Assembly (NCBI GenBank): GCA_036268995.1
Contig: DATATB010000102.1
Span: forward strand, 1-50,306
Source of the DNA: DATATB01 sp036268995
Lineage (GTDB): Bacteria; Planctomycetota; Planctomycetia; Pirellulales; PNKZ01
DNA: 50,306 nucleotides
Reading direction: 5' to 3'
Positions 1 through 9,251 of this stretch are shown piece by piece. A program made the translations under genes and the position numbers. The notes beneath the pieces are model-generated. The model did not search any database. It saw nothing but the letters and a program-made list of their open reading frames with translations, and was not told the DNA's origin. Numbering within the stretch: position 1 is the stretch's first letter; each line of letters begins with the position of its first letter.

Positions 1-2591
1 TGCTGGCGCTGGGGCGCATCGACGAAGGCATGCGACAGCTCGAGACGGCCATCCAGGCCGCGCGCGACGCGGGCGTGATGAACGCCTATATTGCGCCGGC
101 CTTGAGCTGGATGGCCACGGCGCGCCGGCTGTTGGCCGAGCGCTCCAGCGGCTATCTGCCCGAGCGCCGCCGGGAGCGATTGAAATCGGCAAAACAGGCC
201 GCCAAACAGGCCCTGCGCAAGGCCCGCAGCTTTCAAAACGACTTGCCACACGCGCTGCGCGAGCGGGGCCTGATCACGGCTCTGGGCGGCGATATGAGCA
301 AGGCCCAGCGGTTGCTCGACGAGAGCGCGGCGGTGGCGCAGCGGCAAGGTGCTCGCTACGAATTGGCGCTCACGCGCTTGGCCCAGGCGCAGTTCGATGC
401 GCAGCTCGAACTGCTGGACTGCGACCGCAAGCTGGCCGATGCCCAAGCTGCGGTGCGGGCGCTGGAGCTGTCGCAATCGAGCGAATCGGCCAGCTCCAAT
501 GCGGCGCTGGATGGCCCGACCATTTCGCTGGCCGACCGTTTCGATACGGTGCTCGACGCCGGCCGCCGGATTGCTTCGGCCTTGTCGGCCGAAACGATCT
601 TGGCTGAAATGCACCGCGCCGCCCTGCAATTGCTGCGCGGCGAGCACTGCGTGATCTTGCAGCCGTCGGGCACGGGCGACGCCCGCTCGTTCTTGCCGAT
701 CGCGGGGACGACCGACCGGCCCATCGACCAGGCGCTGGCCTCCGCCGCGCTGCAGCAGGGCCGGGCGCTCACGAATCGCGACCTGGTGGCCGAAGAGCGG
801 GATGTAACGGCCATGGCCGCGTACGCGGGCTCGGCGTTGTGCGTGCCGGTGTTTGTCCGCGGCCGGCTCGATGCCTGTTTGTATGTCAGCCATGAGCACG
901 TCCGCGACCTGTTCGGCGAAGACGAGCGGCGGCTGGGTGAATTCGTCGCCACGCTGGCCGGTGCCGCGCTGGAAAATGCCGACGGATTCCGCCAATTGCA
1001 GCAGTTGAACGAAACGCTCGAAGTGCGCGTCGCCGAACGTACTGCCGCGGCCGAGGCCGCCAGCCAGGCAAAAAGCCAGTTCCTGGCGATGGTCAGCCAC
1101 GAAATTCGCACACCCATGAACGGCATCATGGGCATGACCGAGCTCACGCTGGCCACGGCGCTCAATGCCCAGCAACGCAATTACCTCAACATTGTCCGCC
1201 AATCTGCCAATTCGCTGTTAAGGCTGCTGAACGACATTCTCGATTTTTCCAAGGCCGAAGCCGGTCGAATGGACCTGGAGCAAATCGACTTCGACGTCCG
1301 CGAGATTGTCGGCGACGCGCTGCAAAGCCGCGCCCGCGCCGCGTCGGAAAAAGGCGTCGAGCTCGTCTATCGGGTCGATCGGGACGTGCCGCGCGTGTTG
1401 GTCGGCGACCCTGGCCGGTTGCGGCAGGTGCTCGTCAACCTGGTCGGCAACGCCGTCAAATTCACCGAACACGGCGAGGTCGCGGTGGAAATCGCCTGCG
1501 AAAGCTCGGCCGAGGGGGCCGCGCGGCTGCATTTCCGCGTCCGCGACACGGGCATCGGCATTCCGGCCGACAAACTGGACTGCGTCTTCGAGTCGTTTCG
1601 CCAGGTCGATAGCTCGACCACGCGGCGCTTCGGCGGCACGGGCTTGGGCCTGGCCATTTGCATGCAACTCGTCGAATTGATGGGCGGCAAGATCTGGGTC
1701 GAGAGCGAGCCGGGAAAAGGCAGTACGTTCCATTTCACGACGCAGTTCGGCATGCAGCCGGACTCGGCCGCGGAGGCGGACGACGGTCGGGCACGGTTGC
1801 GCGGCGTGCGCGTGCTGGTGGTCGACGATCATCCAGCCCAGCTCGCGGCCTACGAGCACTTGCTCGACAATTGGGACATGGTGCCGCTGGCCGCGGCCGG
1901 GCGTGCGAAAGCTCTCGAGCAGGTCGAGATGCTCGAGCCCGCCGTGGCGGTCATCGACGCGGACTTGGGTGCCGACGATGCCGGGCAACTGATCGAGCAA
2001 TTGCGCTCTCGGCCGGCCACGTCCGCTTGTCCGGTCATTGTGCTCGTGCCGGCGTCCGAAAAGGGCGGGCCTTTGGAGTTCAATGATATTGCCCAACTGC
2101 AATTGATCACGAAGCCGGCCCGCGAATCCGAACTGCTGGCCGCGATCCTCAACGCCACTGCCAGCGCCGTCCGGTCTGAGGCGAATGATCAGCTACCGCC
2201 GGCCGCGACCGACGTCGAGCCGCTCCGAATCTTGCTGGTCGAGGACGGATTGATCAATCGCGAAGTCGCCGTCGGCTTGCTCGAACTGAGCGGCCACGTA
2301 GTGACGACGGCCGAAAATGGGGCCGAAGCGGTCTCCGCGATCGAGCGTCAGGCGTTCGACGTCGTACTGATGGACATCGAAATGCCCGTCATGGACGGGC
2401 TAGAGGCGACCCGAGCCATCCGGGCACGCGAGGCCGGCACGGGCACGCGCACGCCGATCATTGCCATGACGGCGCACGCGGTGGACGGCCGTCGCACTCA
2501 TTGTTTCGAAGCCGGCATGGACGACTATGTCACCAAGCCCATTGCCCCGGCCGAGCTATCCGAAGCTCTGCGCCGGGCGGCGGGGAAATGA
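1..2591 (+). CDS. Hybrid sensor histidine kinase, C-terminal part (5' truncated by window edge)
   Basis: The reading frame is open to the left edge, so the N-terminus is missing. Numbered from the Met at base 30, the visible part has: helical TPR-like sequence (1-155); a GAF domain (about 165-315); a short coiled coil; a HisKA domain with phospho-acceptor His357 in SHEIRTPMNG; an HATPase domain with N-box VGNAVKF, G1 DTGIGIP and G2 GGTGLGLA; and two receiver domains. The first receiver is divergent (VDD, putative Asp643, TKP). The second is canonical (VED, Asp782 in LMDIEMP, TKP). Autophosphorylation and internal phosphorelay are expected from the family. Planctomycetes often have this tail on proteins that begin with a Ser/Thr kinase and an AAA ATPase, but whether that applies here lies outside the window. 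The stop codon TGA (2589-2591) is inside a tandem heptamer repeat. Confidence 0.93.
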   Translation, partial: LALGRIDEGMRQLETAIQAARDAGVMNAYIAPALSWMATARRLLAERSSGYLPERRRERLKSAKQAAKQALRKARSFQNDLPHALRERGLITALGGDMSKAQRLLDESAAVAQRQGARYELALTRLAQAQFDAQLELLDCDRKLADAQAAVRALELSQSSESASSNAALDGPTISLADRFDTVLDAGRRIASALSAETILAEMHRAALQLLRGEHCVILQPSGTGDARSFLPIAGTTDRPIDQALASAALQQGRALTNRDLVAEERDVTAMAAYAGSALCVPVFVRGRLDACLYVSHEHVRDLFGEDERRLGEFVATLAGAALENADGFRQLQQLNETLEVRVAERTAAAEAASQAKSQFLAMVSHEIRTPMNGIMGMTELTLATALNAQQRNYLNIVRQSANSLLRLLNDILDFSKAEAGRMDLEQIDFDVREIVGDALQSRARAASEKGVELVYRVDRDVPRVLVGDPGRLRQVLVNLVGNAVKFTEHGEVAVEIACESSAEGAARLHFRVRDTGIGIPADKLDCVFESFRQVDSSTTRRFGGTGLGLAICMQLVELMGGKIWVESEPGKGSTFHFTTQFGMQPDSAAEADDGRARLRGVRVLVVDDHPAQLAAYEHLLDNWDMVPLAAAGRAKALEQVEMLEPAVAVIDADLGADDAGQLIEQLRSRPATSACPVIVLVPASEKGGPLEFNDIAQLQLITKPARESELLAAILNATASAVRSEANDQLPPAATDVEPLRILLVEDGLINREVAVGLLELSGHVVTTAENGAEAVSAIERQAFDVVLMDIEMPVMDGLEATRAIRAREAGTGTRTPIIAMTAHAVDGRRTHCFEAGMDDYVTKPIAPAELSEALRRAAGK

Positions 2592-2656
2592 TGAATGATG
2601 AATGATGAGTGACGTAATGTCATTCGGTTTCACCTTCTCATTCATCATTCATCATT
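2587..2656. repeat. Inverted pair of AATGATG heptamer arrays between convergent genes
   Basis: Bases 2587-2605 are a perfect inverted copy of 2638-2656 (19 bp, separated by 32 nt). Each arm is built from the heptamer AATGATG. The left array begins at the stop codon of the kinase gene; the right array lies 13 bases beyond the stop codon of the methyltransferase gene and reads in that gene's own direction. Folded, it would be a long AT-rich hairpin between two converging genes, but there is no T-run, so it is not a standard terminator. Confidence 0.8.
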
Positions 2657-2669
2657 CCTACTTCCGCAT

Positions 2670-3680
2670 TTACTTTCTGGTGACTTGCAAAAACAAGATG
2701 TTCCGGGCCTCTTCGGACAAGAGTGTCACTTGTTCGATATCTTCTTCCGGAATGTCCATGGTGAGGTCGACCATGTCGCACCGATTGCGATAGATGAGTT
2801 GCCAATCCATGAAGGATTCCATGTAGCCCAAATCGCGAATGCCCGGCAGGAAGTTCGCGACCAGCAGGCTGCCGCCGGGGCGGAGCATGCCGAACATCGA
2901 AAGCACCAGCCGCCGCGCCGCGCGTTGGCTCAGGTAATCGAACAAGCCCGTGGAATAAACCAGGTCGAATTCCTTTTCGCGTTCTTCGTCGACCAGCAGC
3001 CGGCGGAACGTGGCCGTGACGGTTTCCACGCCCAATCGCCCGTACGACTGGTCGACTTCGGCCGAACTCAGCGGGTCGGCATCCAGGGCCACGAATTTGC
3101 CGATCTTTCGCCGCCGCACGGCCGCGGAGAGATCGACTTCGCGCAAGTGCCCAGCGGCGATCGCCAGGATATTCGGACGATGCATCGCTTCGGCCAGCCG
3201 ATCGATGCGCGAGGCAATGATCGCACGGCGTGCACGCACGCCTTCCGAAGCCGGAGCGGCAGTGGTGTAGTCGAAAATGGCCGAACCCAGCGGAGTGGCC
3301 GAGGGCGGCTGCCATTGCTCCTCGCGGCCATAGATGAAATCCATCATCACTGCATCGCCGGCATATCCGCGCGGCTTGCTCGAAGCCCGGAAGGTGAATG
3401 GATCTTCATAGACCAGTTGGGACAACGGGTGCCGGCGGCATTGTTCGACCAGCGCCGCCCACTCCGGCTGCGAGGCTCTCAGCCGAATATTGCGCAGGCC
3501 GATGAACAAATCGTCCATGACGGCGTGAATGCGCTTGGGCTCCGTGCAGGATTCGAGCCGTTCATAGAGACTGTCGAGTGACAGTTCCGGCCAATTCCTA
3601 CTTGCCGAGTGTGGTCCGTTTGTAACTGCCTGAACATTGTCGCGTGACTGGCTGCTGGAATCAATGTAGCTTGACGACAT
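2670..3680 (-). CDS. Class I SAM-dependent methyltransferase
   Basis: Protein of 336 aa. The C-terminal two thirds form a Rossmann-type methyltransferase: motif I appears as NILAIAAGHLREVD, the acidic end of strand 2 as FVALDADPLS, and motif IV/post-I as FDLVYSTGLFDYL followed by MLRPGGSLLVANF. The N-terminal 110 residues are helical, with a KPRGYAGD segment. That arrangement recalls the family often labelled 3-hydroxypalmitate methyl ester synthase (PhcB-like), but substrate cannot be inferred and I give no gene name. No signal peptide, so cytosolic. It converges on the histidine kinase gene with a heptamer inverted repeat between them. The start is the first ATG of the frame; no strong ribosome-binding site is visible, so the N-terminus may be shorter. 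Confidence 0.82.
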   Translation of the reverse strand: MSSSYIDSSSQSRDNVQAVTNGPHSASRNWPELSLDSLYERLESCTEPKRIHAVMDDLFIGLRNIRLRASQPEWAALVEQCRRHPLSQLVYEDPFTFRASSKPRGYAGDAVMMDFIYGREEQWQPPSATPLGSAIFDYTTAAPASEGVRARRAIIASRIDRLAEAMHRPNILAIAAGHLREVDLSAAVRRRKIGKFVALDADPLSSAEVDQSYGRLGVETVTATFRRLLVDEEREKEFDLVYSTGLFDYLSQRAARRLVLSMFGMLRPGGSLLVANFLPGIRDLGYMESFMDWQLIYRNRCDMVDLTMDIPEEDIEQVTLLSEEARNILFLQVTRK

Positions 3681-4036
3681 GTGTGCCCAGGGATGCTCTT
3701 CCCTGCCTCCATCGTGTAGGCCAGCACCGTGTACTGAGAAACGTATCAGTTACCGGTGCAGAGCGCGCTTGGGAGCGATAACAATACGGCTAGGTTATCG
3801 AACGGGCTCAATAGAAGTCGAGCGATTTGTCACAAAATTGACGAAACTTTTTTTGGGCCGCTAAAATACCTGATACAGTCAGAATCGATGGAGCACTCAG
3901 CAGAGTTTCGCCTACGCGGATGAGCGGCGCGACCAGCGCGACCGCCATGGTTCGATTGCTCGACCACAATTAGGAATGCCGAGAATGAGCAGCGATAATG
4001 CTCTCATTCATTCGCACGCCAGAAGGGGAGGTTCTT
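3681..4036. other. Intergenic region, divergent promoters expected
   Basis: 356 bases between the divergent methyltransferase and small membrane protein genes. It must hold the promoters of both. I see an AT-rich patch around 3826-3872 but no convincing -35/-10 pair, no repeat and no RNA gene. Confidence 0.4.
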
Positions 4037-4207
4037 GTGGGGGGAAAGCCTGATTTTTGGGGCGTGCTTCGCCTCTTGATGATCCTGACGATGTTGGCGC
4101 TCGTGGGCGTCGGACTGTATTGGCTCGTCGATTATTTCGTCTCACCGGGAGGCCCGCCGGCCGACTTCCCCATTCCGCCCGGGCCACCGCACATCATTAA
4201 ACCGTGA
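4037..4207 (+). CDS. Small single-span membrane protein, unknown function
   Basis: 56-aa protein. I prefer the GTG at 4037 because GGGGAGG lies five bases upstream; the in-frame ATG at 3998 has no ribosome-binding site. A hydrophobic segment (about residues 9-31, LRLLMILTMLALVGVGLYWLV) should span the membrane, followed by a proline-rich tail (SPGGPP, PIPPGPPH). I recognise no family. It stands alone, with heptamer repeats (GTGGAAG, GTGAAAA at 4292-4305) downstream in its own orientation. Confidence 0.6.
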   Translation: MGGKPDFWGVLRLLMILTMLALVGVGLYWLVDYFVSPGGPPADFPIPPGPPHIIKP

Positions 4208-4291
4208 TTGAAAACGGCTAAGGGGCAATCGCGAAGGACATGGTCGCCTAGCGACAGTATGGCGAGCCGGGAGCGTCAGCGACCGGAGGAA

Positions 4292-4359
4292 GTGGAAGGT
4301 GAAAAATAAGGCCGTCGGCGATGCAAGACTTCCACTGCTCACTTTTCACTTTTCACTTT
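4292..4359. repeat. GTGAAAA-type heptamer arrays flanking a convergent junction
   Basis: On the plus strand GTGGAAG-GTGAAAA (4292-4305) trails the small membrane protein gene. On the minus strand GTGAAAA-GTGAAAA-GTGAGCA-GTGGAAG (4356 down to 4329) overlaps the end of the next gene and encodes its last residues (KVKSEK) and stop. The two arrays are inverted relative to each other, as at 2587-2656. Confidence 0.75.
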
Positions 4360-6003
4360 CCCCTGTTCTTCCACCCAGCTCTTAAACCTGGCCACCTGGC
4401 CCTCGAGCTCGTCGACACCGGGGACTTCGAGATCGATCGTGGGCTCCTTGACTTCCGCCTGGGCTTGGCCGATGTATTGATCCAGCGTCGCCAGGGCGTC
4501 GAACAGCGGCGTGCCCTTGGCAGGTAATTTGATTTCGGTTTTCGTGGCGTCGGCTTTGGCGGAAGCTTCGATCAAGTCGGCCTGTTTCGTTTTGCCGGCG
4601 GCCTTCATCTTTTCGATGGCTAGCGCGTAGATGCGGCGCTGCTTGATCTCGCTCCAGCGTGCCTCGAGCGGCCAGAGTTGGCGGAATGCCGCAACGACGC
4701 GATCGGCCTGCCTGGCCTGTTCTTTCGATAGCGGCGTGGGCCGCTGGTCAATCACCTGTCGATAGTGTTGTTCCCAATCGGCGAACGTCGTGCCCTTCGT
4801 GTCGCCCAGCAAGGAAACGAGGTCATTCCGCAGCCGGTCGGACACTTTGAGCTGCGCAGGCGCGAGACCGCTGTTTACACGGCCTTGGCGCAAGGCCTCG
4901 CTTTTGGCCTTCGACGATTCTTCAACCGCCCCCCAGAACAGCAGGGCGATGCCGACTTGCGGCACGCGCAGCTTTTGCAAGGCGGCGATGCAGGCCGCAT
5001 CACCGTCGGCGCAGGCGAAGCGCAACAGCACCGGCACGGCGTCGAAGATGCGATATTCGGCAATCAGCGGAGCCGCGACCGCAGCCAGCTGCCGCCGGTT
5101 CTCGACGTCCAGCAGTTTCGCCAATCGGTATGCGGCCGCCCCTGAATTGTGCTTGATGAGCAGATCAATACAGCGAAAACGATAGTCGTTCGGATTGTCC
5201 ACGGGCTCGTCCCAGTCGGCCGTCTCGACCGCCTGCCACAGCGCGGCAATATCGGCGTCGTCTCCCCGCCGAGCGAGCAGCATGGCGGCCGACGCGCGGC
5301 TGAACGGTCCCTCGCCCGCCAAAGAGCGCCGCGCGTAATCAAAAATAATCCACGTGAAGCACGCCACGTACAGCACCACCGCAGCAGCCGAAGCGCCCAG
5401 CACGATCCCGCGGCGGCGCTCCGAGGCCGTTAGCCCCATCGGAATCGCGAGCCAGAGCAGCAGGCTTTCCAGCGGATAGTACACCAGGTTGGCGAGTGTG
5501 TAGGTGGTGGTGACGGCCTTGTCGGCAGTCGTCACGGACACGGTCCTTTCCGTGCAGGCCAGCGACGTTTGCACGATGGCAAAGATGCAGGCCGCGGCCA
5601 GCGAGGCCGCCAGCACGGCGGCCAGCCGCACCCTGCCCGGCCGGCCGCGCTGCCACCATTCCATCGCGGCGACCGGCAGCATCACCGTGGCCGGATACAC
5701 GAGGTAGGAAATCACATAGAGGTGTTCGAGATTCACGTGTCGCAACGCGGCTTGCAGCCAAAAAATCAGGAAGCCGCAGATGATTGCCACCAGCAAATGC
5801 AGGATATTCGTGCGCTGCACCGCGCCGGGAACAAAGGGGACGAACGGGACGATGTACCGGCCCCAATCGAAGAAATGCGCGTCGACCTGCGCCGCCACCG
5901 CCAAAATAACGGCAATGATCACCACCGGGCAAAGCTCGATCAGCCTGCGCAGGCCGCGTTTTTTCGGTGCAAAAACATCTCCATCGACCTGCGATGCGTT
6001 CAT
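4339..6003 (-). CDS. Polytopic membrane protein of unknown function, coupled to AmmeMemoRadiSam gene
   Basis: 554 aa starting at the ATG that overlaps the upstream stop codon (ATGA, 6000-6003); longer in-frame extensions lie inside the upstream gene. About six or seven hydrophobic segments occupy residues 25-240 (for example VVIIAVILAVAAQV, LLVAIICGFLIFWL, AAVVLYVACFTWIIF). A soluble helical region follows that looks like HEAT-type or TPR-type repeats, then a charged coiled-coil tail. I do not recognise a family. The stop overlap implies translational coupling with the radical SAM/AMMECR1/Memo protein, hence a possible shared process. The last codons and stop are formed by a GTGAAAA heptamer array. 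Confidence 0.75.
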   Translation of the reverse strand: MNASQVDGDVFAPKKRGLRRLIELCPVVIIAVILAVAAQVDAHFFDWGRYIVPFVPFVPGAVQRTNILHLLVAIICGFLIFWLQAALRHVNLEHLYVISYLVYPATVMLPVAAMEWWQRGRPGRVRLAAVLAASLAAACIFAIVQTSLACTERTVSVTTADKAVTTTYTLANLVYYPLESLLLWLAIPMGLTASERRRGIVLGASAAAVVLYVACFTWIIFDYARRSLAGEGPFSRASAAMLLARRGDDADIAALWQAVETADWDEPVDNPNDYRFRCIDLLIKHNSGAAAYRLAKLLDVENRRQLAAVAAPLIAEYRIFDAVPVLLRFACADGDAACIAALQKLRVPQVGIALLFWGAVEESSKAKSEALRQGRVNSGLAPAQLKVSDRLRNDLVSLLGDTKGTTFADWEQHYRQVIDQRPTPLSKEQARQADRVVAAFRQLWPLEARWSEIKQRRIYALAIEKMKAAGKTKQADLIEASAKADATKTEIKLPAKGTPLFDALATLDQYIGQAQAEVKEPTIDLEVPGVDELEGQVARFKSWVEEQGKVKSEK

Positions 6004-9000
6004 GGGCCCTCGATGATGGTTCCGGCGTAACCGACGACGCGACTGGTGTCGCCGGTCGCGTCGGCACTGGTGGCATATCCGACCTGGTGCGAAACGTGGG
6101 CGCGGCCGAGTTGGCGCAGAGCCTCGATCGCGACCACTGCCGGCAGCACGCCGCACATGCTGATGTGATGCTGCCGCACGGTGTTGAACAGTTCGGCCGG
6201 ATCGAGCCGATCGAAGGCCGCCAGAGCCAAGGCGTCCAGCTCGCGGGTTTGCCGATCGGGCGCAAAGTGGTTCATGTCGCTGGAAATGATTAGCAGCGGC
6301 GGGCTGGGCAGGCTGCGGATCACCTCGGCCAGGCGCTCGCCGAATTCCAAGCAAGCCTCGAGGCTGGCCGTGCCCATCACGATGCCCACCACGCGGGCCT
6401 GCGGCGCCAGGCGGGCCAGCAACGGCAGCTCGACTTCGATGGCGTGCTCCTGCTGATGGGCGGCCGCATCGAGTTGCAGGTTCGGAACCGCCGCCGCCAG
6501 CCTGCGCGCCAGCTCGACGTCCGAGCGCATCGAGCGGCCCGGCAATTGCCAGACATCGTGCGGCGCCACGGCCCAATCCACGCCCAGCGGCGTGTGCTTG
6601 GGGCCGATCACGATCACCGTGTCGGGAATTTCAACCTGCGCAAGCGTCTGTGCCGCAATCCGGCCCGAAAAGCGATAGCCGGCATGCGGCAGCATCACGG
6701 CCGAGCACCGCCGAGGCTCGATTGTCAGGCCGGCGAAAAGTTGATCGAGTTCGCGCTCGAGCTCGGCGCCGGTGCCGGGATAGAACTTGCCGGCCACGGC
6801 CGCGGGGCGCGCTTGGCCGCCGGCAACGGCGCGCGGCGCGGTGCTGCCGCGCAGGCTCTCGGCCGTTGTCGCCGCAGCGAGGCTGAATACGTTGGCTGAC
6901 TGCAATTCGTAAATGCCGCCGGCCGCCAGCGCCGCTTCCAGCCGTTCATCGGCCGGCAAGTCGGGCTCGCAGGCCCAGCTCATGTGGCCGCGATGCGAAA
7001 CGACCACGGCCCGCCGCGAGCCCTCGATGCCGCGCAAATCCGGGCTGCTGGCCGGCCCGTGCATCGCCGGATCGCCAAAGACGACGAGCTGCAATCGGCA
7101 ACGATCGACGACGCCGGCCGGCTGGCGGCCGATCGACGCGGCCAACCGTTCGACCAACTGAAAGACGGTCGTTTGCAGCGGCAGGGCCCGCACCAGCTCG
7201 AACTGTGCAGCCGACACGATCTCGTTGCCTTCCGGACCAAACAGCGTGAGGCTCGCTCCGTTGACCATGCCGTCGGGTCCGCCGGGCATGAAGTACAACG
7301 CCACCGCGCCGGCTGCCAGCGCCGCCAGATTCCGGTGGCAATGTTCGGTCAAAGCCTGCATCTGTTGGTTGTTGAATCCGCCGGACGACTGGGGCAACTC
7401 GGATAGTGGGCAGCCGTCGGTCAGCGCAGCCGGGATTTGCAATCCCTCGAACGTCCAGAGCTGTGCGTCGGGCTCTTTCCAGGCGTTGGTAGGCAAGCCG
7501 GCCTTGGCGCAAAGTTCGCGCAGCAGCGTCGGCACGTCCCAGTTGTGCTCGCGAGCCACTTGCGGCAGGAACAAGCCGGCCGCTTGCCCGCGCTGCAACC
7601 GCAGCCCGTGCCGGCCCAACTCAATGTCCTCGGCCCGGGCCTCGCCCTCGGCCAGCACGGGTTTTAAACCGAACAGCAGCGTGACGTCGAGATCCAGGAA
7701 CTCGAGCTCGCCGGGGCTGACACGCGGCAGGCGCATGTCCTCAACGGCCGTACGCGCGGCGGCCGTGCGGACGGCTTCGACGGCCGACATGGTTTTGCCC
7801 AAGTGGCCGCAACAGCCGCGCAGATGACCCTGGCGTTTGAGCGTGATGAAGGCGCCCCACACGCTGAGGTGTTCGACTTTGGCCAGATCGAGGCTCGTCT
7901 GCGGCCCCTCCGGCCGGCTGAGCACCGCATCGACGACGGTGCTACTGGCCAGGCGATGCAGCGTTTGCTTTTGATCTGCGGAAAGCTGGTCTTCGGACAG
8001 CACAAGTTCCTCCTCGACCGCCGGCGCGCGATTGGCCGCGAGCGGCACCTTTGGCTGCTGCAAATTCAGCACCGGCAGCAGCGGACCTTGCGGCGCACTG
8101 GCGGCGAAGCGGCGCATGTCGACCGGCTGGCGACGCGGCCCCCAAGTGCCTGGTTGCGAATCGAACCGGCCGGGTATGACGGTGCCGCAGTGGTCGCAGG
8201 CGTTGCCGCGCAGCCGATAGGCGCCCAAGGCATGCCAATCCCGCTCGATGAGCATCTGTCCGCAGCCCGGGCAATACGTGCTTTCGTGCTCACGGTCGTG
8301 GACATTGCCGACGTAGACAAACTTCAGCCCTGCCTGGCGGCCGATTTCGTACGCGGCCAGCAACGTTTCGTGACTCGTGGCCGGGCGATCTTGCAGACGA
8401 AAGTCGGGATGGAAGGCCGTGAAGTGTACCGGCACCTGGTCGCCCAGGTTTTCCAGCACCCAGCCGCTCATCCGCTTCAGCTCGTCGGTCGAATCGTTGG
8501 CCCGCGGAATCACGAGGTTCGTGATCTCGAACCAGACGTCCGTCTCGCGCTTGAGCCAGACGAGCGTGTCGAGCACGGGCTCGAGATGCGATTGCGTCAG
8601 ATGCCAATAAAAATCCTCGGTGAACGCTTTGAGGTCCACGTTGGCGGCATCCATGAATTCGTAAAACGGACCACGGGCCTCGGGCGTGATGTATCCGGCC
8701 GTGACGGCGACGGTCTTGATGCCCCGCTGGCGGCAGGCCCGGGCCGTGTCGATAGCGTATTCGGCCCAGACGACGGGGTCGTTGTACGTGAAGGCGACAC
8801 TGCGGCAGCCGAGCGTGTCAGCAGCCTGAGCGATGGCGTCGGGCGTGGCTTCCTGGCTCAGCCGCTCGATTTCGCGGCTCTTGGAGATGTCCCAGTTCTG
8901 GCAGAATTTGCAGCCCAAGTTGCAACCGGCCGTGCCGAACGACAGCACGCTGGTGCCGGGATAAAAGTGGTTGAGCGGCTTTTTTTCGATCGGATCGATG

Positions 9001-9251
9001 CAAAAGCCCGTGCTGCGGCCGTAGGTGCTGAGCACCATCTGGCCGTCGCGGTTTTCACGGACGAAGCAGAAGGCCCGATCGCCGGGTTTGAGCTGGCAAT
9101 TGCGCGGGCAAAGGTTACAGGAAATGCGGCCGGTCTCGGGCACGGTGTGCCACCAGCGGCCCACGTACTGGTCGGACGAGGAGGATTCGATGGGATGAAT
9201 TGGCGCGGATTCTGGCGGCATGCTGTCGGGCGACGGGAAAGGTGAACTCAT
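6000..9251 (-). CDS. AmmeMemoRadiSam triple fusion: radical SAM (AmrS) + AMMECR1 (AmrA) + Memo (AmrB)
   Basis: About 1083 aa from the ATG at 9251 (start uncertain; the frame is open to 9386). Residues 30-395 are the radical SAM part, with N-terminal cysteines CNLCPRNC, the cluster motif CNLGCKFC (Cys110, 114, 117) and a zinc-like CPGC...CDHC pair near 327-355. Residues about 420-613 are AMMECR1, with LRGCCGHLG. Residues 614-810 match neither neighbour that I recognise. Residues about 814-1083 are Memo, with metal-site motifs LPHAGYRFSG, EHAIEVELP and SSDMNHF. These three families are normally separate neighbouring genes; their chemistry is poorly known. Divergent from the cyclophilin gene and followed by a membrane protein with an ATGA overlap. 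Confidence 0.93.
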   Translation of the reverse strand: MSSPFPSPDSMPPESAPIHPIESSSSDQYVGRWWHTVPETGRISCNLCPRNCQLKPGDRAFCFVRENRDGQMVLSTYGRSTGFCIDPIEKKPLNHFYPGTSVLSFGTAGCNLGCKFCQNWDISKSREIERLSQEATPDAIAQAADTLGCRSVAFTYNDPVVWAEYAIDTARACRQRGIKTVAVTAGYITPEARGPFYEFMDAANVDLKAFTEDFYWHLTQSHLEPVLDTLVWLKRETDVWFEITNLVIPRANDSTDELKRMSGWVLENLGDQVPVHFTAFHPDFRLQDRPATSHETLLAAYEIGRQAGLKFVYVGNVHDREHESTYCPGCGQMLIERDWHALGAYRLRGNACDHCGTVIPGRFDSQPGTWGPRRQPVDMRRFAASAPQGPLLPVLNLQQPKVPLAANRAPAVEEELVLSEDQLSADQKQTLHRLASSTVVDAVLSRPEGPQTSLDLAKVEHLSVWGAFITLKRQGHLRGCCGHLGKTMSAVEAVRTAAARTAVEDMRLPRVSPGELEFLDLDVTLLFGLKPVLAEGEARAEDIELGRHGLRLQRGQAAGLFLPQVAREHNWDVPTLLRELCAKAGLPTNAWKEPDAQLWTFEGLQIPAALTDGCPLSELPQSSGGFNNQQMQALTEHCHRNLAALAAGAVALYFMPGGPDGMVNGASLTLFGPEGNEIVSAAQFELVRALPLQTTVFQLVERLAASIGRQPAGVVDRCRLQLVVFGDPAMHGPASSPDLRGIEGSRRAVVVSHRGHMSWACEPDLPADERLEAALAAGGIYELQSANVFSLAAATTAESLRGSTAPRAVAGGQARPAAVAGKFYPGTGAELERELDQLFAGLTIEPRRCSAVMLPHAGYRFSGRIAAQTLAQVEIPDTVIVIGPKHTPLGVDWAVAPHDVWQLPGRSMRSDVELARRLAAAVPNLQLDAAAHQQEHAIEVELPLLARLAPQARVVGIVMGTASLEACLEFGERLAEVIRSLPSPPLLIISSDMNHFAPDRQTRELDALALAAFDRLDPAELFNTVRQHHISMCGVLPAVVAIEALRQLGRAHVSHQVGYATSADATGDTSRVVGYAGTIIEGP

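Noticed and set aside
1218..2102. Long open frames antisense to the histidine kinase and other GC-rich genes
   Set aside because: They mirror codon position 3 GC bias of the real genes, lack ribosome-binding sites and known motifs.
6004..6576. N-terminal extension of the 4339-6003 membrane protein
   Set aside because: It lies wholly inside the Memo part of the upstream gene; the Arg/Gly/Ala-rich composition is that of an off-frame translation, and an ATGA start fits better.
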